Shown here: positions 1-8,909 of the stretch, in pieces
Layout of the letters: each line of letters starts with the position of its first letter
Numbering within the stretch: position 1 is the first letter of the stretch
Assembly: GCA_009602725.1 (NCBI GenBank)
Contig: WELB01000088.1
Coordinates: 52,962-74,792, forward strand
From: Spirogloea muscicola
Lineage: Eukaryota > Streptophyta > Zygnematophyceae > Spirogloeales > Spirogloeaceae
DNA length: 21,831 nucleotides
Direction of reading: 5' to 3'
Made by a program: the position numbers and the translations under genes
The notes under the pieces: model-generated
Told to the model about the DNA's origin: nothing
Seen by the model: the letters and a program-made list of their open reading frames with translations, nothing else
Databases searched by the model: none

Positions 1-306
1 CAGTAACCCCTGCTAAGCAGCCGCAGATCAGAGATGCTGGGCTCCTGGAAGTGGGTCCCCTGGCCAGAGCCAGAGGCAGCAGCGAGGGCTCTGCCGGCAC
101 GAAGGTGCAGCGCGCGGGCCATGGACCTCTGCAGCGAGACGGCCAGGCGCATTCGATACACTTGCGCCAGCGACCCGGCTGCAGGGAAGTCAACCGGCTC
201 CCCATGGAAGCGCCGGGCGATGGTGTGGCGGGCGAGCTGGGTGAGCAGCTCGAGCCACCGAGCGCCCAGCGCCCCATGTGTGTCGATGGCCAACGGGAAG
301 AACGGG
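1..306 (-). pseudogene. C-terminal fragment of retroelement ORF (left-edge copy)
   Basis: Read on the minus strand, this stretch encodes the last ~100 residues of the retroelement protein that recurs through the window: FPLAIDTHGALGARWLELL, then YRMRLAVSLQRS, then LHLRAGRALAAASG, ending SISDLRLLSRGY at the window edge. The stop codon would fall on bases 2, 1 and the base outside, so the 3' end and tail lie beyond the window. It aligns throughout with the copies ending at 18693, 19893 and 20921. Upstream of about 306 the similarity stops, so this is a 5'-truncated insertion. No function is expected on its own. It is called a pseudogene because only the C-terminal part is present. Confidence 0.75.
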
Positions 307-312
307 AAGAGC

Positions 313-361
313 CAAGAAGCGCTGGAGCGAGACCGCCAGTCTCATTCGAAGTACCTGAGCG
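313..361 (-). repeat. Short second piece of the same retroelement ORF
   Basis: The minus strand encodes AQVLRMRLAVSLQRFLA, which matches AQVYRMRLAVSLQRSMA inside the adjacent fragment (about 120-175). In gene order this piece belongs downstream of the FPLAIDTHG segment, yet it lies upstream of it. It is therefore a separate, head-to-tail truncated copy and not a continuation. A run of T follows further upstream on the minus strand (about 439-429). Confidence 0.6.
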
Positions 362-496
362 AGGGTGGGCGGGGAATGGGAGGGAGGCCAAAGCATGCCG
401 GTGCAGTGCGCGTGAGAGGAGCGGGAGCAGGAAAAAAAAAAGAAGATGACAATTGGGCCCAGCCCAGGAGCCCCCCAAGTGTCGTATCTTTCAAAG

Positions 497-620
497 AGAG
501 AGAAGGCGCGCGGGGCGCATGAATTGAAAGGGAGGCCAATTCAAGCCAATACATTGTTCAGGCAGAGTCGAGTGCAGACTAAACAATGCTACATAATACG
601 GAGACCTAATCTAAGGTACC
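497..620 (-). repeat. Retroelement 3' tail, tail blocks A and B
   Basis: This is the minus-strand 3' tail of a retroelement copy whose coding part is absent. It shares about 85% of bases, by eye, with the tail of the copy at the right edge (20787-20911). Block A holds TGCCTGAACAATGTATTGGC; block B holds CATGCGCCCCGCGCGCCTTC. It begins within the 3' tail and has no ORF upstream, so it is either a very short 5'-truncated insertion or the remains of a rearrangement. Confidence 0.65.
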
Positions 621-1189
621 TTCAAAGAGAGGGTTACTGGGTGATACGTAGCTGCTTTGTTTCTTTGTGTGCTTGTTGTTAGCGCTTCCCCTGGCCCCCT
701 TCTCGTACTCTGTTCATTCGTTTTTGGGCTGGCTTTTCCAGCCCCTATCCTCGATGGGCGAGCCCTTCCATTCTTTCTTTCTTCCATTCTCACGGAGCTT
801 CCGCTGCCGGGACCCGGCGGGGGCTGGGGGCGATCGCGCCGCGTGGCGCCGCCCCCCCCGCGTTCCCAGCGTTCCCTGCGTTTCCTGCGTGCTTGCCTCG
901 TGTACTTGGGCCATTCAGGGCCGCCATCACCCACTTCCCCCGCGGCTGGCCCGCCGCCCGCAGTTGCACCCGCCGCAGCCAGCCCCACACTTGGGCGGGC
1001 ACTAGAGGGCCTTCCCTTCGCCCCACACCTGCCCGCCCACCCTCGCCTCGCCAGCACTCGCCCAGCCTCTCCCGCAGCCGCGCCGAGCTCCACCAGATCG
1101 GCACTCTTGCTACCAGTGCCCCCGCCCGCCTGCCTACAAGACGAGCGAGCCGAGCCTACTTGGGCAGGACGGCGCCTTCCAAAAGAGAA
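621..1189 (+). other. No gene recognised; one retroelement tail hairpin and GC-rich low complexity
   Basis: Near the start (726-744) is the plus-strand stem-loop GGGCTGGCTTTTCCAGCCC with the usual flank (GTTCATTC before it, a GATGGGCGAGC-like stretch after it), so a tail of the retroelement family is present. From about 790 to 1189 the sequence is C-rich and proline/alanine-coding in several frames on both strands. None of these frames resembles a known protein, and they look like composition-driven open frames. Confidence 0.5.
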
Positions 1190-1255
1190 AAAGGACACTT
1201 CCAGGAGAGGGCGGTGGCTGTGAGAGGCCAGCACAGGGAAAAGAATGAACAAGGA
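1190..1255 (-). repeat. Retroelement 3' tail, hairpin block (degenerate)
   Basis: The minus strand reads TTGTTCATTCTTTTCCC followed by a GTGCTGGC...CAGCCACC stretch. This is the same arrangement as the hairpin block at 17900-17940 and 20690-20735, but the stem is shorter (GCTG/CAGC). It is a decayed member of the family's tail block. Confidence 0.5.
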
Positions 1256-1318
1256 AACAAGGAGGCCGGCGAGGATGAGTAGGCACCCACTGGACGACTA
1301 CCCTTCCCCCGTCTACAG

Positions 1319-1450
1319 CGAGCTCAGGCTCAGGCTCTGCACCACAAAGTTGGGCAAGCTCTACTTGGTGGGAGGGGCTGATACTTGCCGTCCAGAATAC
1401 GGGCTTCCGTCAGCGACCTCTAGCGACCTGTGCTGACCCGCGCCTGCTGA
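1319..1450 (+). pseudogene. Decayed C-terminal fragment of retroelement ORF
   Basis: The plus strand reads RAQAQALHHKVGQALLGGRG, stop, YLPSRIRASVSDL, stop, RPVLTRAC, stop. This follows the end of the copy at 12719-13236 (RAQAYALHQKAGRALAAG ... LPSGIRASASDLYVLTRGY) almost residue for residue, with two internal stops. The TGA at 1448-1450 is followed by GCGGGTC, the start of the same 3' tail type as that copy. It is a dead, 5'-truncated insertion, and its end overlaps the tandem repeat at 1397-1566. Confidence 0.65.
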
Positions 1451-1566
1451 GCGGGTCTATCTGCAGGGCAGGCTTTCTCATATACGGGCTTCTGTCAGTG
1501 ACCTCTAGCGACCTGTGCTGACCCGCACCTGCTAAGCGGGTCTATCTGCAGGGCAGGCTTTCTCAT
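1397..1566 (+). repeat. Tandem duplication, two 85-bp units
   Basis: Units run 1397-1481 and 1482-1566, each starting ATACGGGCTTC and ending GGCTTTCTCAT. They contain the end of the retroelement ORF and the start of its tail (GCGGGTCTATCTGCAG). By eye they differ at four positions, all C/T or G/A, three of them at CpG sites in the first unit. After the second unit the tail continues (AAGTGCTTGCCTTCG) as in the copy at 12719-13236, so a piece of that tail has been duplicated locally. Confidence 0.8.
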
Positions 1567-1934
1567 AAGTGCTTGCCTTCGTGTTTGGCGGCTCTGGCCC
1601 CCAGCACTCACTAAGAGCTTTTCTTTCCCGCCCCTCCCTTCCCACACCACACGCGGCTGTTCTGCTGCTTGCGAAGAAAGTTCCAAGGAGGTGGAGTCAT
1701 ATCAAGTTCATGTGGGGCTCAAAGTCAATGGCGTGTTGGCATGAAGGAGCAAATGGCACATTGAGTGTTCTGCTAAGCGTGTTGCTAACTGTCAAGGGGA
1801 GCTTTGGTGAAGGTGCACCTTCGCTCAGTCTGTTCCTAGCTAAGATTACCTAAGGGCAGCAACCATTTGAAGCGCTCAGATGGCCATCTACAACTGCGGC
1901 TGTACAGGGCCAAAGGGCCACCTTCGGGCTGCTG
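1567..1934 (+). other. Intergenic, downstream of the AP2/ERF gene; nothing recognised
   Basis: The first part continues the retroelement tail (AGTGCTTGCCTTCGTGTTTGG). The rest should hold the 3' untranslated region of the minus-strand AP2/ERF gene. No convincing ORF, RNA gene or clear polyadenylation signal was seen. Confidence 0.4.
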
Positions 1935-3395
1935 CTACTTGGGCGGGCCAGCCTGCGACTCCATGGCGATCATGGCCAGAACCATTTCGGAGAAGAGGCG
2001 TGGTGAGGACATGATTTCTTCCTGCGTAGTCGTATCCAGAAGCACGCCCAGGTCCTCAATGCTGGTGCAATCGGCAACCAGCTTGCTTGCTACCAACCTC
2101 TCGTACTGCGTGGGCCCCTTCTTCTTGCCGGAGGAGGTGCAAAGGAGACGGGAGCTTGCCCATGGCAAGGCGGTTGCTTGTGGCAAGGACGGACTGCCTC
2201 CAGTTGCTGGTAGTATTGATCGGGCTGGCAAGCCTGCCCCTCCAACGCTCTGCTTGGGGCCACCGTTATCGCCTCCCAAGGGCTTGCTCGTGTGGCCATC
2301 ATCACGGGAGGGCACAGGACCTCTGGCTTCCCTGCATTTGTCACTGAGTGTGGGACAAGGAGTGCCAGTGCGCTTGCATGGAGACATGAGGACCAACCAG
2401 TCCTCGAGCCGCAGGTCAAGCCGATGGTCGCTCTCGATACCAGGGGGCCGGCAGCGTACTTGCAGAGGCTCGCGCTGCTGGTCAATCTGTTCCTCAGCAC
2501 TCTCATCGCTGCCGCTGCTGATGGCAGGCCCGGGCCTTGCTGCGGCCTCGCCCTTCACAAGTGCACGGTCGGCGGCCGTGAGTGACTCCTCGTCCTTGGC
2601 CTCCGCTGAGGGCGCACCTGCTGATGCTGGGGCACCTGACAGTCGAAGTGCGGGCTCTGAGCCCGGCTCCAGAACGACGTGCCCCTTGGTCTCTAGCTTC
2701 CTCACTGCGGCGAGGTAGGCCTGCGCGGCAGCCTCGGCGGTGTCGTAGGTGCCCAGCCATTGCCTGGAGCGCTTGCCGGGCAGGCGGATCTCTGCCACCC
2801 ACTTGCCCCACTGCCGCCGCCGGACGCCCGGGTACGGCGGGGGCGGCTTGGCCTTCTTGGCCTTCTTCTTCTGCTTGCAGATCCCCTTGTGGCCGGCCAG
2901 CGCGCCGAAGAGGTGGTGGAACGGGTGCCGGACCTGCATGGCGCTGAGCGCGGCCGCCTGCACGGCCGGGTGTGGTGACGGCGCCAGCCGGGTGCAGGGC
3001 AACGCGCCGTTGGGCCAGAGGGCTTCGTAGCGTGTGGGCTGCGCGAGGCCGCAGCCGGCGGCAGGCCCGGGCGCAGCGGAGGGCCAAGCAGCGAGGGCTT
3101 GCGCCATGCTTGCGCCGAGCGTGGGGGCTGCCGGGCTGCCGTCGGGGTAGCGCATGTGCGGGAGGGAAGCGGCGAGGAGGCCCAGGGCGGCGGGGGCCGC
3201 GCCCGGGCCCGTGGGCAAGGCCATGAGAGCTCTTGTGCAGAGCCGGTGCTGGCGACGGCGGAGGCTCGGGGAGGGGGCGGCGGCGGCGGCGGCAGTGGCG
3301 GCGGGCAACGGCGGGGGCGCAGCGAGCGAGGGGGGGGGGGCCGGGCCGGAGCGGGCTGAGGGCAAGTGCGGGGGGTGGGGAGCAGAGACGCGCAT
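1935..3395 (-). CDS. AP2/ERF-domain transcription factor, single domain
   Basis: One uninterrupted frame carries a single AP2/ERF DNA-binding domain (about residues 188-241; bases about 2673-2834). It shows [17 protein letters not shown], then [17 protein letters not shown]. These are the three-strand sheet (with the R and W residues that contact DNA) and the amphipathic helix of the family. The V before AEIR resembles DREB-type rather than ERF-type domains. The usual final LNF segment is replaced by KGHVVL. A lysine-rich stretch, [10 protein letters not shown], just before the domain is a likely nuclear signal. The N-terminus is Pro/Ala-rich; the C-terminus is acidic and Ser/Thr-rich ([16 protein letters not shown]), possibly an activation region. 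The start is uncertain: ATG at 3395 (486 aa), or at 3224 (429 aa) where the base after ATG is G. The N-terminal composition may be non-coding, so 3224 is quite possible. Targets are unknown; plant relatives act in stress and developmental control. Confidence 0.85.
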   Translation of the reverse strand: MRVSAPHPPHLPSARSGPAPPPSLAAPPPLPAATAAAAAAPSPSLRRRQHRLCTRALMALPTGPGAAPAALGLLAASLPHMRYPDGSPAAPTLGASMAQALAAWPSAAPGPAAGCGLAQPTRYEALWPNGALPCTRLAPSPHPAVQAAALSAMQVRHPFHHLFGALAGHKGICKQKKKAKKAKPPPPYPGVRRRQWGKWVAEIRLPGKRSRQWLGTYDTAEAAAQAYLAAVRKLETKGHVVLEPGSEPALRLSGAPASAGAPSAEAKDEESLTAADRALVKGEAAARPGPAISSGSDESAEEQIDQQREPLQVRCRPPGIESDHRLDLRLEDWLVLMSPCKRTGTPCPTLSDKCREARGPVPSRDDGHTSKPLGGDNGGPKQSVGGAGLPARSILPATGGSPSLPQATALPWASSRLLCTSSGKKKGPTQYERLVASKLVADCTSIEDLGVLLDTTTQEEIMSSPRLFSEMVLAMIAMESQAGPPK

Positions 3396-4413
3396 TGGGC
3401 GTGCGTACGCCGTTGCTGCAGGCAGCACCGACCGTCCTCTGTCGCTCTGCCGCTGGGCAGCCGCGGGGGGGGGGCGTGGACGCGAGCGTGGGGCCGCCGC
3501 AGCTTCGGTCCTACAGCGACGCGCCGCGTGGCGTCGCCTCGCCTGTCAAGTGACCCTCACTTCCCGGCTGGCAGGCGCGGTGCTTGGATCGATGGACAGA
3601 CAGGCCATATCAACCGGATCCACTGTTCAGGCAAACAGTGGTGCGGGCGCCACAAAGCCAAGCCCTATACGAATGGGCACCTACGCTCACACCAGCAGTC
3701 CTCCTTTCCCGCCTCCCCTGCTTCCTTTGGCTTCTCTCTCGAGAATTGCCCTCTCTGGCCCCTTCGGACCCCATATACCCTCTCTGCGCTGGCCTTCGCA
3801 GACATCACCCCGTTCGAAGAGCTTCCTCTCTGCTTCCTCGCCCGCCCTCGCCCCTCTCTGCTTCCTCGCCCCGCCCTCGCCCCTTGCTACGCTCTCCCAT
3901 AGGACGTCCTGCCAACCGACACGTATCTTGGCCCCTCCAACTTCTCCTCCATGCACTGCCACTACATTGCCCACCTGGCCAGGCGGAGCTGGGTCCTAGC
4001 TTCCATCACGATGCTCAGCCGCATACATACAAGCCGCTCGCGGGGACCTGCAGCCCGCTAACCGGGGTCCTTGTCTCGTGTTGCCTAGTATATGCTGACC
4101 ATCAGGCACAGGCGGTATGGTGAACGGACAGCGGCCACCTCAGCAGTGTACTTCCACAAGGCCCCTCCCCTTGGCACACGACGACTCCCTTCCTCAGTGC
4201 TGTTGCTCCAGTGACAGCCAGCCTTGAGCAAGCTGAGGCCTTCCTTTGGCAGGGCTCAGCTCCTCGTGCAGTGCTCCCTGCTTTCCCCATATTTCTGCCA
4301 GCTGATCACATAGTCCGCCAGCTGACCACACACCCCGGTGAGCCGTTGCCTCCAGCGGCCCAGCCAAGGAGGGCGCCAAACGACTGAACACGGGAGACAT
4401 GCCACTGCACAAG
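3396..4413 (+). other. Intergenic between AP2/ERF and methyltransferase genes
   Basis: This region should hold the AP2/ERF promoter (right of 3395) and the methyltransferase 3' untranslated region (left of 4414). G runs of 10-11 occur at 3330-3340 (inside the predicted AP2 N-terminus) and 3465-3474. C-rich sequence at 3700-3900 includes a short imperfect direct duplication of CTCTGCTTCCTCGCCC (about 3827-3880). Between 3600 and 3645 is a retroelement tail remnant with a hairpin. No convincing gene was seen. Confidence 0.4.
3620..3641 (+). repeat. Perfect 8-bp stem hairpin in a retroelement tail remnant
   Basis: CCACTGTT, a 6-base loop CAGGCA, then AACAGTGG. The core TGTTCAGGC equals block A of the retroelement tails in minus orientation (compare 555-575 and 19020-19036). 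It is therefore likely a tail remnant and not a regulatory site. Confidence 0.5.
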
Positions 4414-7400
4414 TCATGCAGCCAGCACGGCTGACCGTTGTAACGGCACGCCAGCCTTGACTAGGGTCCACAGGGCACAGCGGTACTGGGTGCCCATCAT
4501 GCTCCACGCGCTGGCTGTGTATGTGGTCTCCACCACCTCCTCCCTCTGTGCCGCCGTCAGCCCACCATGACTGAGCAAGGCGATTAATTGTGCGAAGGCT
4601 CTGGACACAGGGTATGGCCACGCACTTTGCTCAGCAACACTCACCACCATGGTGAAGCCGAGCTGCAGCGCTATGCGCCGCACGTCCATAAGCGCCAGCT
4701 CAATGGACATCTCGTCCTCCGCCGCATAGAGGTGCGCGTCGGCAAAATGGTAGAGCAGCGGACCAAAGTTGATCCAGACCCCACCCTCTCTCAACACGCC
4801 AGCAATGACTTCCATGTACTCAACCACGTTGTGCGCCGTGTCTATGAAGAAACACGTCACCACACAGTCCCAAGCTCCTGCAGTGCTGCAAGTACTTCTC
4901 AACAGAAGTTGCTGCCAAAAGGTCGTCCAACATCCCCTCTCAGTTACGTGCTAATACTGATGGCTTTGCAGATGGCAGCCACTTGCCAAGGGATCAGAAT
5001 GGCAGCAATACTCGTATTTAGTATTTTACCGTTGCACAGAGAAGGCTAAATCAAACACCTCTCTGGCTTGGATGGCTGTAGACCTCAACAAAGTCACCAG
5101 CGCACATAGAGAAGTCCTCCGTGATGCCTGCGCTGCAAAATAAGCAGAACCCTTGAAGTCAGATTTGTGTGTACATCTACCACCCAGACTGGAAAGGACT
5201 GCCTGGCTTGACAAGCAAGGCTGTACGCTCCAATTCTTGGCACGACATGCATGCAAGTAGGCTGCGCACACCCGTAAGATCTGTCTGTTCAAGTCATTTC
5301 CTGCACTAATGTGCTTAGAGCGATGAGGACATGCACGTCTGGGCACACTACGTGCTTACGTGCTAGGAAGAAGGTCAGGGAACTGGAGTCCTCTGAGTTG
5401 ATCCTCGTCAGTGAAATTATTGCAGCTGTTGTGTATCCAGGGGTAGAAGATCCACTCATCCTTGGCCAATGTTTCATTCAGTAGAAAGCTTGAACACATG
5501 AGTATGTAGTATGAGAACTCATTGCCCTGGCAGATGAAGCCTGACACGTCCACAGAAGGCAGGCCCACAATGCACTCGTGAGTGAACCACCCCAAACGAG
5601 AACTATGGGACCCTGAAGGTGGTGAAGGTGGTGACAATGCAATCGCTAATGCCAGCTTTGCTGAGGTTCTTACCAAATCGAGAGATCTCAACGGCCAGGC
5701 GCGCAAGCCCAGCGCCAGGTATCAGACACCTGAGAAGATTCAAGGCTCCAATAGTTGTGCTTGTGAGGCGAATACGAAACAAGCTATCTGCAGAGCAAAG
5801 GTTTACATAGGATATGCTATGGTCCCATAGGAACTTGTTGGCAGCAGTGATGCGAGCAGTGCGCCATTCACACGCAAAAGATGGATTGATTGGCCTCTGC
5901 CGCAAGAAGCTTCTGCCTCCACTGATTTGCTGCTGGTTAGCCCGTGTTGACAATGTCCACAAGCGTAGTAGTGGGTGGGAGGCTGCCACAATACCTTTTC
6001 TTCAGTCTGTCTGGGAACATGCGCTTTAGCTCGTTCAGTATAGGACCATATGTCTGCTGCCTCTCCAGCTCTCCTTCCCTTGTCCAGTCGCGAACAATGT
6101 TGCGCAGAATACAGCGTACTTTGTCAACATCAGCTTGAGGGATCTCCCTTGCTACTGTCACACCATGGCCTGATGTCTGTCCACTTCTCATCTCTTCCAC
6201 AGCTCCAAGTGGAACCTGCTCTCCCAACTTGCTATTTGAGACACCACTGCTGGGCTGAGAGGTGCTTACAGTGGCTCCTGGCTGCTGCTTGCGGCTGCCA
6301 CTAGCTGTAGCCTGTTGCTGAGGAGAGTCGGTATCTTCTTCCAGCTGTCTTTTGACATTCTTGCCATTCTCACCTGCGGGAGTCACATGTACCACTGCAT
6401 CTTGGACGTTGTCCTGCTCTGTGGTGATTGGAGGTTGGTGAGCACAACCAGCATGACTTCGTACTTCAGAGGACTTGGGCGGCAACAAATGGGGTGAGTC
6501 CTTGTCGCCTAGCTTCTCTTGAGAAGCTGCTAGATCGCTCCTATGATCCGATGCCAGTGGAACAACAGTAGGATTGTAGTGCTCGGTACCCTGCTCCTGC
6601 ATGCAACTCCTCCCAACTGCCTCTTCAGAACGAAGAGTGCTCGCACAGTTTGTATCCCCACATCTATTGACTTGGAGAGACTGAGAGTGAGCAATGCTCT
6701 GTGGGCCCGATATGTGTTGACAGGTCTCGACAGTGCTGTCTCCTGGATGACCTTCAGAAGCTGGTGGCAACCAGCTGCTAGTCCTCTCACCCTTCACATC
6801 GAAGGGTGGATCAAATGCCTGCCCCCACGAATCATAAGCTGCATAAGACTCACGTATCAAGTGGCCTCAGTGACCACAGACCAATGTCATCAAAGGATGG
6901 CTCCGAGCTCAAGATCGACAAGAGGCTTCTTGGCTCCAGTACATCGTTGCAGAGCACAGAGCAGGCGCAGGCTGACCTCTAGCATGGCACCAATGAAACG
7001 TGCATTCGCAGCAATGCATCTGCAAACAGGCAGGTTTGCTGATCAGCTCAGATCAGTAGTTTCATCTCAGTGACAGAGCAGACGGCACGAGAGCACCATG
7101 GATGTCCATTTGAGAGGCTCTCAGCAAGCACCTGCGGAGTGCTGCATATTTGGTTGGAAGATGTGGAACGAGTTCCTGCACAACGGTGCTCAAAGGCTAG
7201 ACTGAAGCAGCATCTAACAACCAAGTCATCGTCCCGGAAGCCAGAGTAGCTGACCGCAAGCATCACTCTTCAGATAAGCTGCCAGCCCATCCAGCACAGC
7301 CACTCGCAAATTCCAGCACGTTCTGTTGGCAATGCAGACCTCTGGCCACAAGGATCTTGTGACCAGAATTCACAAGGTCCTTGGGCAACGAACTTCGTAA

Positions 7401-7789
7401 GGATCAGTACGCTGTGCTGCCTCTTATCAGCACTCACCTTGTGGCGCGGTTTTAGGCGAGAGTACGATCTCTCCCACCGTTGCACATCTGCCTCAGCGGC
7501 TCTGGCATAGCTGGAGCACCCCATTGCCAGGGCTTATGTGAAGGTAGAGAGCATCACAAGCAGGACTCAGCACTGCAGTCTGACATGGTGGTGCCAGCTC
7601 CAGCTAGCGCAAGACGCGCGCGCTGGCGGGAAGCATCCTCATGGCGGGCGACGGCCGACAAGCGAGCTGACGACCGAGTGGCGGCCGGGTGTGTGGTCAG
7701 AGAGCGCACTCCTCGTAGGTGGCGAGGACGCGGCGCAGCGCCTCCACCTCCTGTTCCTCGTCGATGGCCGGAGGCTCGGAGCACTCCAT
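4414..7789 (-). CDS. CARNMT1: Carnosine N-methyltransferase / N2227-family SAM-dependent methyltransferase, 10 exons
   Basis: Exons in transcript order: 7789-7710, 7510-7438, 7175-7132, 7019-6977, 6818-5995, 5729-5674, 5540-5360, 5132-5059, 4877-4645, 4545-4414 (1740 nt, 579 aa). All nine introns are GT-AG (99-265 nt) and every junction restores family sequence. Order: N-terminal helical region (residues 1-90; RWERSYSRLKPRHK, FIGAMLEAFDPPFDV); a ~220-residue S/Q/P/E-rich linker; VRCILRNIVRDW (from ~314); the SAM-binding loop CLIPGAGLARLAVEI (~356-370); GNEFSYY; FSMCAGDFVEVYS; CFFIDTAHNVVEYMEV; GGVWINFGPLLYHFAD; and ETTYTASAWSMM near the end. In animals the enzyme methylates a histidine ring nitrogen of carnosine using S-adenosylmethionine. 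Plants and algae have the family but their substrate is not established, so the reaction here is inferred. The start is the first in-frame ATG (GCCATGG). The long linker is unusual; human CARNMT1 is about 410 aa. Confidence 0.88.
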
Positions 7790-8136
7790 GGCAGCCGCAG
7801 GCCCGGGCGAGCCGAGGGGCCAGCCCGAGGCGCCTGCGCAGGCGCGCGGGCGTGAGGGCCACGCTGTGGACGGCGCGCCACCTGCGCGCCGGGAGGTTGT
7901 CGTTGCGGGGCCGAGCGTCGTCGCGGAGGCAGATGGAGTGTGCACTGAGGAATGGAGGGCCCGAGTCGTGGAGGCAAGCGACGTTCTGCCCAAATGACCG
8001 CAGACGCCGAGGTGCCGTCATCGCGTTGTGGGGGTACAACCTGGCGGCGGATCTCGCGCTGCACTTCCGCCTGTCGCCGAGAGACGGCACGCCGTGCGCA
8101 TGATATGAAAGGGTGGCCAATCTCATCTCACTGACA
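7790..8136 (+). other. Upstream region of the methyltransferase gene; possible retroelement trace
   Basis: This GC-rich stretch upstream of the minus-strand methyltransferase start should contain its promoter. The methyltransferase frame stays open upstream to about 7990 but has no further ATG. Around 8025-8050 TGTGGGGGTACAACCTGGCG resembles the GTGGGTGTACAACCTGGCGG stretch inside the retroelement copy at 12719-13236, so a short decayed fragment may lie there. No other gene is supported. Confidence 0.4.
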
Positions 8137-8225
8137 GTGTCCATTCTTTTCTGGGCTGGCTTTGCTAGCCCCTCATTTCTATGGCGAGCATTCCTCTAAT
8201 CTCAGCCGATACATTGTTCAGGCAT
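8137..8225 (+). repeat. Retroelement tail remnant with hairpin block
   Basis: TGTCCATTCTTTTCT is followed by GGGCTGGCTTTGCTAGCCC (8153-8171). This is the family hairpin with one G-U wobble pair as RNA. Then ATGGCGAGCATTCCTCT follows, as in the 17900 copy. Just after, ATACATTGTTCAGGC (about 8209-8223) is block A in the opposite orientation, so two tail pieces of opposite polarity meet here. Confidence 0.6.
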
Positions 8226-8603
8226 GCGCTAGAGCAAGTGTGGCCGAGCCAGGGTCGCCCACTGCTTTCACAACACCCAGCCCCTTTGAAAGTAAGCTCA
8301 TCCAAATGGGGCTAGGGCTTGAAATGCCTGGAAGCCACTTTGGCAGCCACTTTCTTTCCTGCTGGGTTGGTCGCCATCTCTTTCTGGGGCTTCCTCGCAA
8401 ACAGTGATCAATCTTTCGGGCTGGCCTTCCTCAGCCACCTCAGGAAGAGAAAGCGGCTGCTGATACCACTGAGCGGCTATGAAAGCCGAGTGCATACCTT
8501 GGGCATTTGAACGTGCATCCGCAATTGGCAGGCTGAGCAAAGAAGCCCCTCTCTTTACCACTGGCAAAGGCTGTGAATGTAAGCATCAGAGTCATTTGCA
8601 GGG
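8226..8603 (+). other. Intergenic; nothing recognised
   Basis: Mixed-composition sequence with no frame resembling a known protein. It ends in TCATTTGCAGGG directly before the nad9-like segment, which looks like a splice acceptor but has no partner exon that can be identified upstream. Confidence 0.35.
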
Positions 8604-8909
8604 TTGACACGTTTTCAAGTATTGATTGATGTGTGTGGAGTTGACTATCCTTCCAGAAAAGAAAGATTTGAGGTGGTATACAATTTGTTAAGTCTTTCTT
8701 ATAATTCGCGTATACGAATACAGACTAGTGTAGATGCGATTACTCCTATTTCTTCTCTTTCATCTATTTTCCCATCTGCGGGTTGGTGGGAGAGAGAAGT
8801 ATGGGATATGTTTGGTGTGTATTTTTCAAAGCATCCAGATTTACGTCGTATATTAACAGATTATGGCTTTGAGGGACATCCTTTACGAAAAGATTTTCCT
8901 TTAAGTGGC
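8604..8909 (+). pseudogene. nad9: Mitochondrial nad9 fragment (NUMT)
   Basis: About 102 codons translate to the central part of NADH dehydrogenase (complex I) subunit 9: [83 protein letters not shown]. The protein is usually encoded in plant and algal mitochondrial DNA and is about 190-200 aa. Roughly the first 50 and last 40 residues are missing here, and similarity ends abruptly at both ends. The stretch is clearly AT-rich (codons such as TTA, AGA, TAT) inside GC-richer surroundings, and it has no stop or frameshift. This points to a recent insertion of mitochondrial DNA into the nucleus. A functional transferred gene is less likely because both ends are absent and the frame runs on into unrelated sequence. 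Confidence 0.88.

Noticed and set aside
611-1252. Long open frames on both strands over the C-rich region
   Set aside because: Overlapping open frames on both strands with Pro/Ala/Arg-rich, featureless translations are expected from high GC content; no family resemblance.
3584-4123. Plus-strand open frame between the AP2/ERF and methyltransferase genes
   Set aside because: Low-complexity C-rich sequence with a short internal duplication and a retroelement tail remnant; no recognisable protein.
5937-6860. A stand-alone 300-residue single-exon gene
   Set aside because: Its ends show splice sites and its two edges match adjoining parts of the N2227 family, so it is exon 5 of the methyltransferase gene.
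7697-7993. Longer N-terminus for the methyltransferase
   Set aside because: The frame is open upstream of 7789 but lacks another ATG, and the ATG at 7789 has a good context (GCCATGG).
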